A DNA stretch of 64,000 nt, taken from assembly GCA_006383075.2 (NCBI GenBank), contig SMNH02000001.1, positions 186,001 to 250,000 on the forward strand, in the 5' to 3' direction. The stretch's first letter is position 1. Each line of letters opens with the position of its first letter. The position numbers and the translations under genes were made by a program. Positions 1 to 8,898 of this stretch are shown here, one piece after another. The notes beneath the pieces are model-generated. The model was given only the letters and a program-made list of their open reading frames with translations, made no database searches and had not been told where the DNA came from. The stretch is from Kordia sp. TARA_039_SRF (GTDB lineage Bacteria; Bacteroidota; Bacteroidia; Flavobacteriales; Flavobacteriaceae).

Positions 1-1
1 A

Positions 2-1243
2 AACAATGGCGTAATCACAGTAGGTCCATTAGATGATGGAAATCTCTATTTAGTTGGAAACCCATACCTATCTGCGCTTGACGCAAACGAATTTATCAAC
101 GATAACCTAGCTAATGATGCTACATCAGGAACCATATTTTTATGGGAACATTGGGGCGGAGGCACACACAACCTTCTCGACTATCAAGGAGGATATGCTA
201 CCTACACACTAAGTGGAGGAACACCAGCACTATCGCATCCATCGGTAAGTCAAACAGGCTCAGGAACAAAAACACCGAGACGCTTCATTCCTGTTGGACA
301 AGGATTCTTTGTACAAGGTGACTCAAATGCTGGAAATGGTGTAACCACTACGGTAGAATTCAACAATTCGCAACGTGGAAACTCTGCAGGACTTGTTATC
401 GAAAACCCAGCCTCTATACTTTCGCTCTTTACAAGAGGAACAGCTGATGAAACGGGTGACACTGGAATGTTTGAAAACTCAGCAAACAGACCAGCATCCA
501 CGGATGAAACGATAACTACAGAATTTGATACAGAGCCTACACCAGCAAGTATTCGTGAAGACAAACGTCAAAAAATTCGTTTAGGATATAAAAACCCAGA
601 AGGATACCATCGTCAAATCTTGCTAACGTTTGATAGAAATGCAACGGACGGATTCGACTTAGGATATGAAGGAAAATCGATTGGAGTTGTTGAAAATGAT
701 ATGTACTGGGCGCTAGAAGGTGAAAAATATGTAATTCAGGCAGTTCCAAATATTTACAATGACAGAGTCGTGCCTCTAGGTTTGGTGTCAGAAACCAACG
801 GAGGTGGATTAATCAAGTTAGACGCTGTTGAAAATATTAGCGAAGACATTGGTATTTACATAAGAAATAATTACTCAGGAGCAACTCACAATTTGCGCGA
901 AAGCGATTTCCAAGTCACTATTCCTGTAGGAGAAACCAATGACAAATACTCACTAGTATTTAAGCCTGAAAGTGTATTAAGTACCAATGAAGCTATTTTG
1001 GAAGAAGGTATCATCATGTATACGGATACTAAAACAGAGGAATTGGTTATTACCAACAACACCAATTTCAAGCTTGAAAACATTGAAATGCACACCATTT
1101 TAGGACAGCAAATCAAAACCATCAACGAAGGAATTCAAGAAAATGTCATTCGAATTCCAATACACGATGTAGCCAGTGGTATTTATGTGATAAGTATATA
1201 TTCTGAAGCCGGAAAAATTAGTAAAAAACTAGTCATTCAATAA
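2..1243 (+). CDS. C-terminal part of a secreted T9SS type A sorting-domain protein (5' end outside the window)
   Basis: The frame is open from the first bases of the window to TAA at 1241-1243, so about 413 residues of a larger protein are seen and the start lies upstream. An internal ATG at 467 is not the start, because the reading frame continues without a break before it. The visible part has repeated Gly/Asn/Thr-rich stretches typical of surface proteins (for example YLVGNPYLSALDANEF near the beginning). The last ~75 residues form a type IX sorting domain: a beta-rich block with IEMHTILGQQIKTINEG, then a GIYVISIYSEAGKISKKLVIQ-like ending. Such proteins are exported by Sec, carried across the outer membrane by T9SS and anchored or released. 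The actual role is unknown because the N-terminal part is missing. Confidence 0.85.
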   Translation, partial: NNGVITVGPLDDGNLYLVGNPYLSALDANEFINDNLANDATSGTIFLWEHWGGGTHNLLDYQGGYATYTLSGGTPALSHPSVSQTGSGTKTPRRFIPVGQGFFVQGDSNAGNGVTTTVEFNNSQRGNSAGLVIENPASILSLFTRGTADETGDTGMFENSANRPASTDETITTEFDTEPTPASIREDKRQKIRLGYKNPEGYHRQILLTFDRNATDGFDLGYEGKSIGVVENDMYWALEGEKYVIQAVPNIYNDRVVPLGLVSETNGGGLIKLDAVENISEDIGIYIRNNYSGATHNLRESDFQVTIPVGETNDKYSLVFKPESVLSTNEAILEEGIIMYTDTKTEELVITNNTNFKLENIEMHTILGQQIKTINEGIQENVIRIPIHDVASGIYVISIYSEAGKISKKLVIQ

Positions 1244-1265
1244 TCAGAATCACACACAAACTAAA

Positions 1266-1296
1266 AGACCACTTGCAAACCAAGTGGTCTTTTTTT
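1266..1296 (+). terminator. Rho-independent terminator after the T9SS protein gene
   Basis: AGACCACTTG at 1266-1275 pairs perfectly with CAAGTGGTCT at 1281-1290 around a 5-nt loop. A run of T follows. It lies 22 bases after the stop codon and separates this gene from ileS. Confidence 0.9.
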
Positions 1297-1359
1297 ATTT
1301 AAACCATTACAATTCAATGAAATTCATTAATTTCGCAAATTCAATACAGAGCAGAAAAA

Positions 1360-4300
1360 ATGGCTAATAAATTTACAGAATATAAAGGGCTAAACTTGCC
1401 CGCAGTAGCAGAAGAAATACTCAACTATTGGGAAGAAGAAAATATCTTTGAAAAAAGTATCACTTCGCGTGAAGGTGCCGAATCTTTCGTATTTTTTGAA
1501 GGACCGCCATCCGCAAACGGATTGCCTGGAATTCATCACGTATTAGCTAGAGCCATTAAAGATATTTTTTGTCGTTACAAAACACTCAAAGGATATCAGG
1601 TAAAACGTAAAGCAGGTTGGGATACACACGGACTTCCGGTAGAACTTAAAGTAGAATCTGAACTCAATATCACGAAAGAAGATATCGGAAAAAAAGTATC
1701 TGTAGACGAATACAATGAAGCCTGCAAAGAAGCGGTAATGCGCTATACAGACATCTGGAATGATATGACCAGAAAAGCAGGTTATTGGGTAGATATGGAC
1801 AATCCATACATTACCTACAAGCCAAAATACATGGAAAGTGTATGGTGGTTGCTCAAACAAATCTATGACAAAGGATTGATGTACAAAGGCTACACCATCC
1901 AACCATACTCACCAAAAGCAGGAACTGGGCTAAGCTCGCACGAATTAAATCAGCCAGGAACCTATCAAGATGTAACGGATACTACGGTAGTAGCACAATT
2001 TAAAGCCATCAAAGAAACCTTGCCAGCAGCGTTGCAAAACGTAGATGGCGATATACATTTCTTAGCGTGGACGACAACTCCTTGGACGTTGCCGTCAAAC
2101 ACAGCATTAACCGTTGGGCCAAAAATAGATTATGTTGTAGTACAAACTTACAATCAATATACATTCGAGCCAATAAACGTTGTCGTAGCTAAAAGTTTAG
2201 TAGGGAAGCAATTCACAGGAAAATTCACGAAAGTAGAATCACAAGAAGAAGTAGCGGCCTACCAACAAGGCGATAAAAAAATACCATACTTCATCACTAG
2301 TGAACACAAAGGAAGTGATTTAGTTGGCATCAAATACGAGCAATTATTGACGTATGCATTACCATATGAAAATGCTGAAAATGCCTTTAGAATCATCTCA
2401 GGTGATTTCGTTACAACGGAAGACGGAACAGGAATCGTACACACGGCGCCAACATTTGGAGCAGACGATGCGAAAGTTGCCAAAGAAGCAACTCCAGAAA
2501 TTCCACCACTATTGGTAAAAGATGAAAACGACAACTTAGTACCATTGGTAGATTTACAAGGACGTTTCCGACCAGAATTGGGTGAATTCGGTGGGAAATA
2601 TGTAAAAAATGAATACTATGCCGATGGTGAAGCTCCTGAAAAATCGATTGATGTCGAATTAGCCATCAAACTAAAAACAGAAAATAAAGCCTTTAAGGTT
2701 GAAAAATACGTTCACAGTTATCCAAACTGCTGGCGTACCGACAAACCAATTTTATACTATCCGTTAGATTCGTGGTTTATCAAAATTACGGATGTAAAAG
2801 ATAGAATGTACGACCTAAACCAAACCATCAACTGGAAACCAAAATCAACTGGAGAAGGTCGTTTTGGAAACTGGATTGCAAGTGCAAACGATTGGAACTT
2901 ATCACGTTCACGTTATTGGGGAATTCCTTTGCCAATATGGCGTACGGAAGATGGTAAAGAAGAATTAATTGTAGGCTCGCTGGCAGAATTAAAAGCTGAA
3001 ATCCAAAAAGCCATCGATGCTGGTGTAGAAACCAACGATGTCTATGCCGATTTTGAAGTCGGGAATATGTCAGAGGAAAACTATAACAAAGTAGACTTAC
3101 ACAAACACATCGTAGATCAAATTACGTTGGTGTCGCCTTCTGGAAAGCCAATGAAGCGCGAAAGTGACTTAATTGACGTATGGTTCGATTCTGGTTCTAT
3201 GCCGTATGCGCAATGGCATTATCCGTTTGAAAACAAGGAATTAATAGACAACAACGAAAGCTATCCTGCAAACTTTATCGCCGAAGGTGTCGACCAAACG
3301 CGCGGATGGTTTTATACGCTTCACGCGATAGGAACGATGGTATTTGATTCGGTAGCGTATAAAAATGTAGTATCTAACGGTTTGGTGCTTGATAAAAATG
3401 GACAAAAAATGTCCAAACGTCTTGGAAATGCGGTAGATCCATTCACAACGCTTGATAAATACGGACCAGATGCTACGCGTTGGTATATGATTGCAAATGC
3501 CAATCCTTGGGACAACTTAAAATTTGACTTGGACGGAATTGCAGAAGTGCGTCGTAAATTCTTCGGAACGCTTTACAACACGTACTCGTTCTTCTGTTTA
3601 TATGCGAATATTGACAACTTTACCTATAGCGAAGACGAAATTCCAGTAGCAGAACGTCCAGAAATTGATCGTTGGATTCTTTCGGAGTTGCACACACTCA
3701 TCAAACTAGTTGATGAAAGTTATGCGGATTACGAACCGACAAAAGCTGCGAGAGCGATTTCAGAATTCGTTCAAGAAAACCTAAGTAACTGGTTTGTGCG
3801 TTTAAGCCGAAGAAGATACTGGAAAGGAGACTATCAACACGACAAAATATCGGCGTATCAAACATTATATACCTGTATGTTGACGGTTGCAAAATTGGGC
3901 GCACCAATTGCACCGTTCTACATGGATCGACTTTACAAAGATTTAACGCAGGCAACAAACAAAGAAAACTTTGAAAGTGTACATTTGGCAGAGTTTCCAA
4001 AATTCGATGAAACGTTCATTGACAAATCATTAGAGCGAAAAATGGAAAACGCGCAAACAATATCTTCCTTAGTATTATCGTTAAGAGCTAAAGAAAAGAT
4101 AAAAGTACGTCAGCCATTACAACGCATCATGATTCCTGTATTGGATGCACAAACGAAGGCAGAAATTATGGCTGTTGCCGAATTAATCAAATCGGAAGTA
4201 AACGTTAAAGAAATTGAATTGTTAGACGATGCTTCTGGCATATTAGTAAAGCAAATAAAGCCAAATTTTAAGCTCTTAGGACCTAAATTTGGAAAGGATA

Positions 4301-4767
4301 TGAAAGCCGCTGCGGCAGCAATTATGCAGTTCGGACAAGAGGAAATTGCAGAAATTGAAAAAACAGGAAAAATATCCGTAGAAATTAACGGAAAAAATAG
4401 TACATTAGACATAACAGAAGTAGAAATTACTTCGCAAGATATTGAAGGTTGGTTAGTAGCCAATTCGGGAGGAATAACGGTAGCGTTAGACGTGACCATC
4501 ACTGACGAGTTACGAAAAGAAGGAATCACAAGAGAACTGGTAAACAGAATTCAAAACGAGCGTAAAGATTCAGGATTTGAAGTCACCGATAAAATTCATG
4601 TAACGCTACAAAAAGATGAACAATTGGTAGCTGCTATCAATCATAATTTGGACTATTTAACAACAGAAACACTAACTGCCAAATTAGAATTTGTAGAACA
4701 GCTAGAAAATGGAACAGAAATTGCTTTCGATGACGTAAACACCGTATTGTTGATAAAAAAAGTATAG
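1360..4767 (+). CDS. ileS: Isoleucyl-tRNA synthetase, type 2-like, with swapped GXHH signature
   Basis: This cytoplasmic class I synthetase of 1135 residues charges tRNA-Ile. Visible blocks are the N-terminal catalytic signature at residues 53-60 (NGLPGIHH), the editing-domain TTTPWTLPSNT near 238-248, HTAPTFGADD near 363-372, and KMSKR at 683-687. The C-terminal region (ITDELRKEGITRELVNRIQ) is of the eukaryote-like type 2 kind, without a zinc-binding tail. The signature is unusual: the canonical HxGH is replaced by GIHH, with positions one and three exchanged. From established work on IleRS2, such GXHH enzymes are associated with very high mupirocin resistance; applying that here is inference. 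The gene is followed after 3 bases by the DksA-like gene, suggesting one transcript that ends at the hairpin at 5170. Confidence 0.97.
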   Translation: MANKFTEYKGLNLPAVAEEILNYWEEENIFEKSITSREGAESFVFFEGPPSANGLPGIHHVLARAIKDIFCRYKTLKGYQVKRKAGWDTHGLPVELKVESELNITKEDIGKKVSVDEYNEACKEAVMRYTDIWNDMTRKAGYWVDMDNPYITYKPKYMESVWWLLKQIYDKGLMYKGYTIQPYSPKAGTGLSSHELNQPGTYQDVTDTTVVAQFKAIKETLPAALQNVDGDIHFLAWTTTPWTLPSNTALTVGPKIDYVVVQTYNQYTFEPINVVVAKSLVGKQFTGKFTKVESQEEVAAYQQGDKKIPYFITSEHKGSDLVGIKYEQLLTYALPYENAENAFRIISGDFVTTEDGTGIVHTAPTFGADDAKVAKEATPEIPPLLVKDENDNLVPLVDLQGRFRPELGEFGGKYVKNEYYADGEAPEKSIDVELAIKLKTENKAFKVEKYVHSYPNCWRTDKPILYYPLDSWFIKITDVKDRMYDLNQTINWKPKSTGEGRFGNWIASANDWNLSRSRYWGIPLPIWRTEDGKEELIVGSLAELKAEIQKAIDAGVETNDVYADFEVGNMSEENYNKVDLHKHIVDQITLVSPSGKPMKRESDLIDVWFDSGSMPYAQWHYPFENKELIDNNESYPANFIAEGVDQTRGWFYTLHAIGTMVFDSVAYKNVVSNGLVLDKNGQKMSKRLGNAVDPFTTLDKYGPDATRWYMIANANPWDNLKFDLDGIAEVRRKFFGTLYNTYSFFCLYANIDNFTYSEDEIPVAERPEIDRWILSELHTLIKLVDESYADYEPTKAARAISEFVQENLSNWFVRLSRRRYWKGDYQHDKISAYQTLYTCMLTVAKLGAPIAPFYMDRLYKDLTQATNKENFESVHLAEFPKFDETFIDKSLERKMENAQTISSLVLSLRAKEKIKVRQPLQRIMIPVLDAQTKAEIMAVAELIKSEVNVKEIELLDDASGILVKQIKPNFKLLGPKFGKDMKAAAAAIMQFGQEEIAEIEKTGKISVEINGKNSTLDITEVEITSQDIEGWLVANSGGITVALDVTITDELRKEGITRELVNRIQNERKDSGFEVTDKIHVTLQKDEQLVAAINHNLDYLTTETLTAKLEFVEQLENGTEIAFDDVNTVLLIKKV

Positions 4768-4770
4768 ACC

Positions 4771-5151
4771 ATGGAAGATACTAAAATTAGATATTCAGAC
4801 AAGCAGCTTGCAGAATTCAAGAAGATTATTCAAGATAAAATTGATCAGGCTCAAAAAGATTTAGCACTGTTAAAAAGTGCGTATATGAACGACCACGACA
4901 ATGGAACGGATGATACTTCACCAACGTTTAAAGCGTTTGAAGAAGGCTCCACAACCATGTCGAAAGAGAAGAACATGCAATTGGCAATTCGTCAAGAGAA
5001 ATTTATCCGCGATTTAAAAAATGCCATCATTCGTATTGAAAACAAAACCTATGGTATTTGCAGAGTCACAGGTAAATTGATCAATCCTGAACGTCTAAAA
5101 TTAGTACCTCACGCTACACTAAGTATTGAAGCAAAAAACATGCAAAAATAA
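4771..5151 (+). CDS. TraR/DksA family protein with a reduced zinc finger
   Basis: The protein has 126 residues. The N-terminal ~70 residues are helical and charged, as in the DksA coiled coil. The C-terminal block YGICRVTGKLINPERLKLVP matches the DksA/TraR zinc-finger region. Family members act in the secondary channel of RNA polymerase and modulate transcription, often with ppGpp. Only one of the usual four zinc-ligand cysteines is present; the others are replaced (RVTGK where a second Cys would stand, and no Cys pair later). Reduced fingers of this kind are, as far as I recall, common in Bacteroidota, so the protein is probably functional without zinc. It starts 3 bases after ileS and is probably co-transcribed with it and lspA-proximal genes only up to the terminator that follows. 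Confidence 0.88.
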   Translation: MEDTKIRYSDKQLAEFKKIIQDKIDQAQKDLALLKSAYMNDHDNGTDDTSPTFKAFEEGSTTMSKEKNMQLAIRQEKFIRDLKNAIIRIENKTYGICRVTGKLINPERLKLVPHATLSIEAKNMQK

Positions 5152-5169
5152 ACTACATTTATATTTCAA

Positions 5170-5199
5170 AAAGAGCGCTCATTGGGCGCTCTTTTTATT
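5170..5199 (+). terminator. Terminator after the ileS-dksA-like pair
   Basis: AAAGAGCGC (5170-5178) pairs with GCGCTCTTT (5186-5194) around a 7-nt loop and is followed by T-rich sequence. It begins 18 bases after the stop codon. Confidence 0.88.
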
Positions 5200-5238
5200 T
5201 ATGAGTTGAGAAGTTTAGCTATTATTTTGAAATTTTAC

Positions 5239-5859
5239 ATGTACAAAATTCATTATATCTCATATCTTTTTTTATTGGTTTCGACAGTAAGCTATGCGCA
5301 AAAAACCACGCAGCAAGCGTTAAATGTCAACGATATTGAGGAAATTCGCATCAATACGAATAAAATATTTCAACTCAACATTTACAGTACGGACACAAAT
5401 ATTCTTCGTGTAGAAACACACATGGAAGGCGAATACTATCGCGACGTCAACGTGATTACGGCTACCAAAAACAAAAAACTACAACTCTCTTGCGAATTGG
5501 TAGAAGATTTTGTGTTGCCCAATGACAAACTCAGTGCGCATAAGGTTTTTGCCATAACGATGAACATTCACATTCCCCAAAAACTCAACGTACAGCTAGA
5601 AGGCGACGAAACCCAAGTATATGTAGAAGGAAGCTACAAAAAACTGTGGGCGGTATTAATTTCAGGAAATTTCAATATAAACGAACTCAACGCAGAAGCC
5701 ATCATTCAAACCAAAAAAGGGAACATTCACTATAACAAAAAGCCGTTACCTACGTTTGAAACAGCATCTGATCGACAAATTATATTCTACGAAAACGGAA
5801 AAAAAGTAGAATTAAAGGCAGACAATGGAAAGATTATATATTCTGCCAATAAAGAATAA
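5239..5859 (+). CDS. Secreted hypothetical protein, DUF4097-like beta-solenoid
   Basis: 206 residues from the ATG at 5239. A longer reading from 5182 would start inside the terminator hairpin, so I reject it. The N-terminus YKIHYISYLFLLVSTVSYAQ is a clean signal peptide ending in the AQ typical of flavobacterial exports, so the protein is periplasmic or surface-exposed. The rest alternates short hydrophobic strands (LNVQLEGDETQVYVEG, NFNINELNAEAIIQTKKG), as in DUF4097/auto-transporter adhesin head-like beta-helices. No catalytic residues can be named. It sits between the ileS unit and lspA on the same strand. The family assignment is by pattern only. Confidence 0.72.
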   Translation: MYKIHYISYLFLLVSTVSYAQKTTQQALNVNDIEEIRINTNKIFQLNIYSTDTNILRVETHMEGEYYRDVNVITATKNKKLQLSCELVEDFVLPNDKLSAHKVFAITMNIHIPQKLNVQLEGDETQVYVEGSYKKLWAVLISGNFNINELNAEAIIQTKKGNIHYNKKPLPTFETASDRQIIFYENGKKVELKADNGKIIYSANKE

Positions 5860-5867
5860 AATATTCT

Positions 5868-5875
5868 TATTTTTG
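5868..5875 (+). promoter_or_regulatory. Probable -7 element for lspA
   Basis: TATTTTTG fits the Bacteroidota -7 consensus TAnnTTTG and lies 26 bases before the lspA ATG. I see no clear TTG at the expected -33 distance, so the call is moderate. Confidence 0.5.
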
Positions 5876-5901
5876 CGAACTATTAGGGAAATATACCACA
5901 G

Positions 5902-6576
5902 ATGTCATTAAAAAAAGCCATTGGAATCATTGTTTTGATCTTACTCATTGATCAAATCAGTAAAATATACATCAAAACCAATTTCAAACTAGGCGAAAGC
6001 GTAGAAGTTTTTGGATGGTTTAAAATTCTATTTGTAGAAAACCGAGGCATGGCTTGGGGCGTGGAGTTGCCAGGAAGTTATGGAAAACTCTTCCTAACCT
6101 TATTCCGTTTATTTGCCATCACAGCCATTGGATATTGGTTATACGATGCGGTAAAGAAAAACAGCTCACGAATTCTCATTGTATCTATCGCGCTCATCTT
6201 TGCAGGTGCTTTTGGAAACATCATCGATTCGGTATTTTATGGAATACTTTTCAACGGAAGCGAAGGACAATTAGCAACCTTCTTACCAGAAGAAGGCGGT
6301 TATGCACCTGTATTTTACGGAAGAGTGGTAGATATGTTGCATTTTCCACTCATAGACACCACGTGGCCCGAATGGATGCCGTGGATTGGTGGTGACCGAT
6401 TGACCTTTTTCGATCCGGTATTCAACATCGCAGACTCAGCAATCACGGTTGGAGTTGCCTTATTAATTATCTTCAACAAAAAAGCATTTCCTAAAAAGAA
6501 AGCACAAGAAGTTACACAAAGAAAGAGAGAAGTTGTCAAAGAAGTGGTTGAGGTTACTTCAGAGGAAAAGGCATAA
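5902..6576 (+). CDS. lspA: Lipoprotein signal peptidase (signal peptidase II)
   Basis: This inner-membrane aspartyl protease cleaves prolipoprotein signal peptides before the lipid-modified cysteine. 224 residues, with four hydrophobic segments beginning with LKKAIGIIVLILLIDQISK. Conserved blocks are VENRGMAWG, GAFGNIIDSVFYG, VVDMLHF and FNIADSAITVG. The two catalytic aspartates are D144 (VVDM) and D178 (NIAD). The segment between GNIIDS and VVDM is longer than in E. coli, which is normal for Bacteroidota, and the C-terminus has a charged tail of ~25 residues. Several lipoproteins in this window (M23 peptidase, GH13 enzymes, DUF4214-like protein) are expected substrates. Confidence 0.96.
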   Translation: MSLKKAIGIIVLILLIDQISKIYIKTNFKLGESVEVFGWFKILFVENRGMAWGVELPGSYGKLFLTLFRLFAITAIGYWLYDAVKKNSSRILIVSIALIFAGAFGNIIDSVFYGILFNGSEGQLATFLPEEGGYAPVFYGRVVDMLHFPLIDTTWPEWMPWIGGDRLTFFDPVFNIADSAITVGVALLIIFNKKAFPKKKAQEVTQRKREVVKEVVEVTSEEKA

Positions 6577-6682
6577 TTTTTTACACTTTTATTTAGCGCA
6601 GTTTAAATTTTGTAAATAAGGAGGAATGATTTTTTGATTTCTTGACCGACTCTTAATATCAAATTTTTTTTGGAAACTATCT

Positions 6683-6830
6683 GACAATCTTCAGAAATAA
6701 TGAACGAAAAGCGAAATTGCGAAGCGTAGCTTCAAGCATGAAGCGCATGAGAGAATGGTGCGTAGCAATTTCCTATAGATTGTCTTGACTTTTTTGGTTC
6801 GTTTTTGTGTCAAGACAAAAATGAACGTTA
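6683..6830. repeat. Nested inverted-repeat element filling the lspA - cyclo-ligase gap
   Basis: The 300-base gap between lspA and the cyclo-ligase gene holds no ORF but several nested complementary arms: GACAATCT (6683-6690) with AGATTGTC (6777-6784), GAAATTGC (6713-6720) with GCAATTTC (6765-6772), and the small hairpin GAAGC/GCTTC (6721-6733). Beside this lies TTGTCTTGAC (6780-6789) with GTCAAGACAA (6809-6818), which shares bases with the outer arm, so two exclusive folds are possible. The pattern resembles dispersed palindromic elements that I recall from flavobacterial genomes. Transcript or mobile remnant cannot be decided here. Confidence 0.6.
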
Positions 6831-6876
6831 CTCAGATGAGCTGTGATTACACAAATTCCATTTAGAAATAAAATGA

Positions 6877-7440
6877 TTAAAACTCAAAAACCTTTTCAGG
6901 CGTTACACAAAAATCTAACGAAACATCGTTGGTGTCAATCTCAAATTCGGTAGTTTCTGGTGGAAAAAAAGAAAGCCCAATTGTAATCACATCGTCCTTA
7001 CATTCCGCTAAAAACCGATCGTAAAATCCTTTGCCATAACCAATGCGATTTCCTTTGGTATCATACGCCAACAAAGGCACAAAAACCACGTCAATTTTGT
7101 TGGAAGGCACTTCAATTCCGTCCACAGGTTCAGGAATATTATACGCGTTTTTTTTCAGCACTGTCGTATCTGTTAGCAAAAAATGTGTGAGCGAATTATC
7201 AGTAAAATTACTTTTGGAAAGAATAATATCTTTATCTTTTCCTGCGAGAATATTCAAAATAAATTCGGTATCCACTTCTTTCTGTTCGGCAATGGTCAGA
7301 AACAAATGATAATAACGTTTTTCCCATATAGGAAGTTGCAACAAATGATTGGCGATTGCAATGCTAAAATCGTCAATCTGTATATCAGAAAGCGCATTTC
7401 GCATAACTTTATATTGCTTCCGCAAGGCAGATTTTGACAT
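6877..7440 (-). CDS. 5-formyltetrahydrofolate cyclo-ligase family protein
   Basis: 187 residues from the ATG at 7440; an upstream TTG at 7446 would add only two residues. The enzyme converts 5-formyl-THF to 5,10-methenyl-THF using ATP in the cytoplasm. The N-terminal SALRKQYKVMRNALS block and the C-terminal VPLLAYDTKGNRIGYGKGFYDRFL block, with the family signature GNRIGYGKGFYDR, are clear. Length is as usual for the family. The gene is convergent with lspA and divergent from the Fic gene; its start lies 49 bases from the Fic promoter. Confidence 0.92.
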   Translation of the reverse strand: MSKSALRKQYKVMRNALSDIQIDDFSIAIANHLLQLPIWEKRYYHLFLTIAEQKEVDTEFILNILAGKDKDIILSKSNFTDNSLTHFLLTDTTVLKKNAYNIPEPVDGIEVPSNKIDVVFVPLLAYDTKGNRIGYGKGFYDRFLAECKDDVITIGLSFFPPETTEFEIDTNDVSLDFCVTPEKVFEF

Positions 7441-7488
7441 AATCAAAAAGGTTTCTGTAAAAATAAAAAATTGTACCTTAGTTACGCG

Positions 7489-7519
7489 TTTGTTTTTGGC
7501 AGAATTGCATGTAACTTTG
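7489..7519 (+). promoter_or_regulatory. Bacteroidota promoter for the Fic gene
   Basis: TTTG (7489-7492), a 19-base spacer, then TAACTTTG (7512-7519) match the -33/-7 consensus exactly. The Fic ATG follows 17 bases later, giving a very short leader. This also argues against the longer reading frame that begins with TTG at 7471. Confidence 0.8.
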
Positions 7520-7536
7520 TTAGCACGAATTGTTTT

Positions 7537-8862
7537 ATGGAAGAATTAAAAAAGGCGGTAGACCTTAAAAAAGAACTAGACTCATTACGACCTATTGATG
7601 CTGAAACTGAAGCAATCATCATGCAAAAATTTCGCTTAGATTGGAATTACCACTCCAATCATTTAGAAGGAAATACGCTGACATATGGAGAAACAAAAGC
7701 GTTATTACTTTTTAATATCACTGCACAAGGCAAACCACTCAAAGACCATATCGAAGTTACGGGACACAACGAAGCCATTAATTGGGTGTTGGATATGGTG
7801 AAAGGAGACCGTCCGTTAACAGAAAATTTTATTCGGCAAATTCACACGCTTTTACTCAAAAAACCGTATGAGGTTGATGCTATCACGCCAGAAGGCAAAC
7901 CAACCAAAAAGAAAGTGCATGTGGGTGAATACAAAAAAACACCCAATCACGTAAAAACAGTCACAGGAGAAATCTTCCGTTTTGCTACGCCAGAAGAAAC
8001 ACCTGCAAAAATGACGGATTTGCTCAATTGGTACAATGAAAAAATTGAAGATGAAGATGTAAATCCAATATTGCTAGCGGCAGAATTTCACTATAAATTT
8101 ATCCGAATTCATCCGTTTGATGATGGAAATGGTCGTACTGCACGTATCATTATGAATTTTGTATTGATGAAATATGGTTTTCCACCAACCATCATCAAAA
8201 CCCAAGACAAAGAAAATTACTTCGCCGCTTTGCGCCTAGCGGATGCTGGGAATATTGAAGCGTTTATCCATTACATTACACAAAACTTAGTGCATTCTTT
8301 AGAGTTAATGATTGCTGGCGCGAAAGGAGAAAACATTGAGGAAGAGGATGATATTGAAAAGGAGGTAGCTTTGTTAAAAAGTAAATTTGAAACAGTAAAT
8401 GAAAACAAATATATAACCAAAAATAATTCGATAACTAGAAAAATCATCTTAGAGCTTCTTTTTCCCTTAAGCAAGAAAATATTTTCAAATCAAGAAAAAC
8501 TATTTACTTCTTTTTATGAAGAATCAAGATTAATTTATACTATAGACTCAAGAACAGTGAATAATTTATTTGTTGACGATAAATTACATGAGGGTAGTAA
8601 TTATACTATTGAACATTATTTTTCATATTTAAAGATTATTGGATTTGAGAGGAGTTTTGTTACCTACTTAAAATTATCTTTAAAAAGGTCAAGTTATGAA
8701 TTAAATATTAATACTAGCAATGGATATGAATACGAAATTAATATACCCTATGGAGAATTTTTAATAAAAACACAAACTGATTTTATAATTCGAGAACTAG
8801 CGAATAATCATAGGAACTTTATTGAAAAAATTGTCAAGTTAAAGGAAAACTCAAAAAAATAA
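7537..8862 (+). CDS. Fic/DOC family protein (probable AMP-transferase) with N-terminal inhibitory motif
   Basis: 441 residues from the ATG at 7537, chosen because the promoter overlaps the longer frame. Fic enzymes usually transfer AMP from ATP to a target hydroxyl side chain. The catalytic loop HPFDDGNGR is at residues 192-200, with the invariant His at 192. An N-terminal motif S40-N-H-L-E44-G45 matches the inhibitory (S/T)xxxE(G/N) pattern, whose Glu normally blocks ATP binding (class II). Residues ~285-441 form a C-terminal extension that I do not recognise; it is Lys/Asn/Ile-rich and its DNA (8390-8860) is visibly more AT-rich than the Fic core, which may mean a separately acquired domain. 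The target is unknown. Confidence 0.9.
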   Translation: MEELKKAVDLKKELDSLRPIDAETEAIIMQKFRLDWNYHSNHLEGNTLTYGETKALLLFNITAQGKPLKDHIEVTGHNEAINWVLDMVKGDRPLTENFIRQIHTLLLKKPYEVDAITPEGKPTKKKVHVGEYKKTPNHVKTVTGEIFRFATPEETPAKMTDLLNWYNEKIEDEDVNPILLAAEFHYKFIRIHPFDDGNGRTARIIMNFVLMKYGFPPTIIKTQDKENYFAALRLADAGNIEAFIHYITQNLVHSLELMIAGAKGENIEEEDDIEKEVALLKSKFETVNENKYITKNNSITRKIILELLFPLSKKIFSNQEKLFTSFYEESRLIYTIDSRTVNNLFVDDKLHEGSNYTIEHYFSYLKIIGFERSFVTYLKLSLKRSSYELNINTSNGYEYEINIPYGEFLIKTQTDFIIRELANNHRNFIEKIVKLKENSKK

Positions 8863-8898
8863 ATTCCAGCAACCAAAAACAAACAACTACCAAAAAAA

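Noticed and set aside
5182-5238. Longer N-terminus for the secreted protein at 5239
   Set aside because: The extra codons lie in the terminator hairpin and place 19 residues in front of a complete signal peptide.
7471-7536. Longer Fic protein starting with TTG at 7471
   Set aside because: The promoter boxes at 7489-7519 lie within this stretch, so it cannot be in the mRNA from that promoter.
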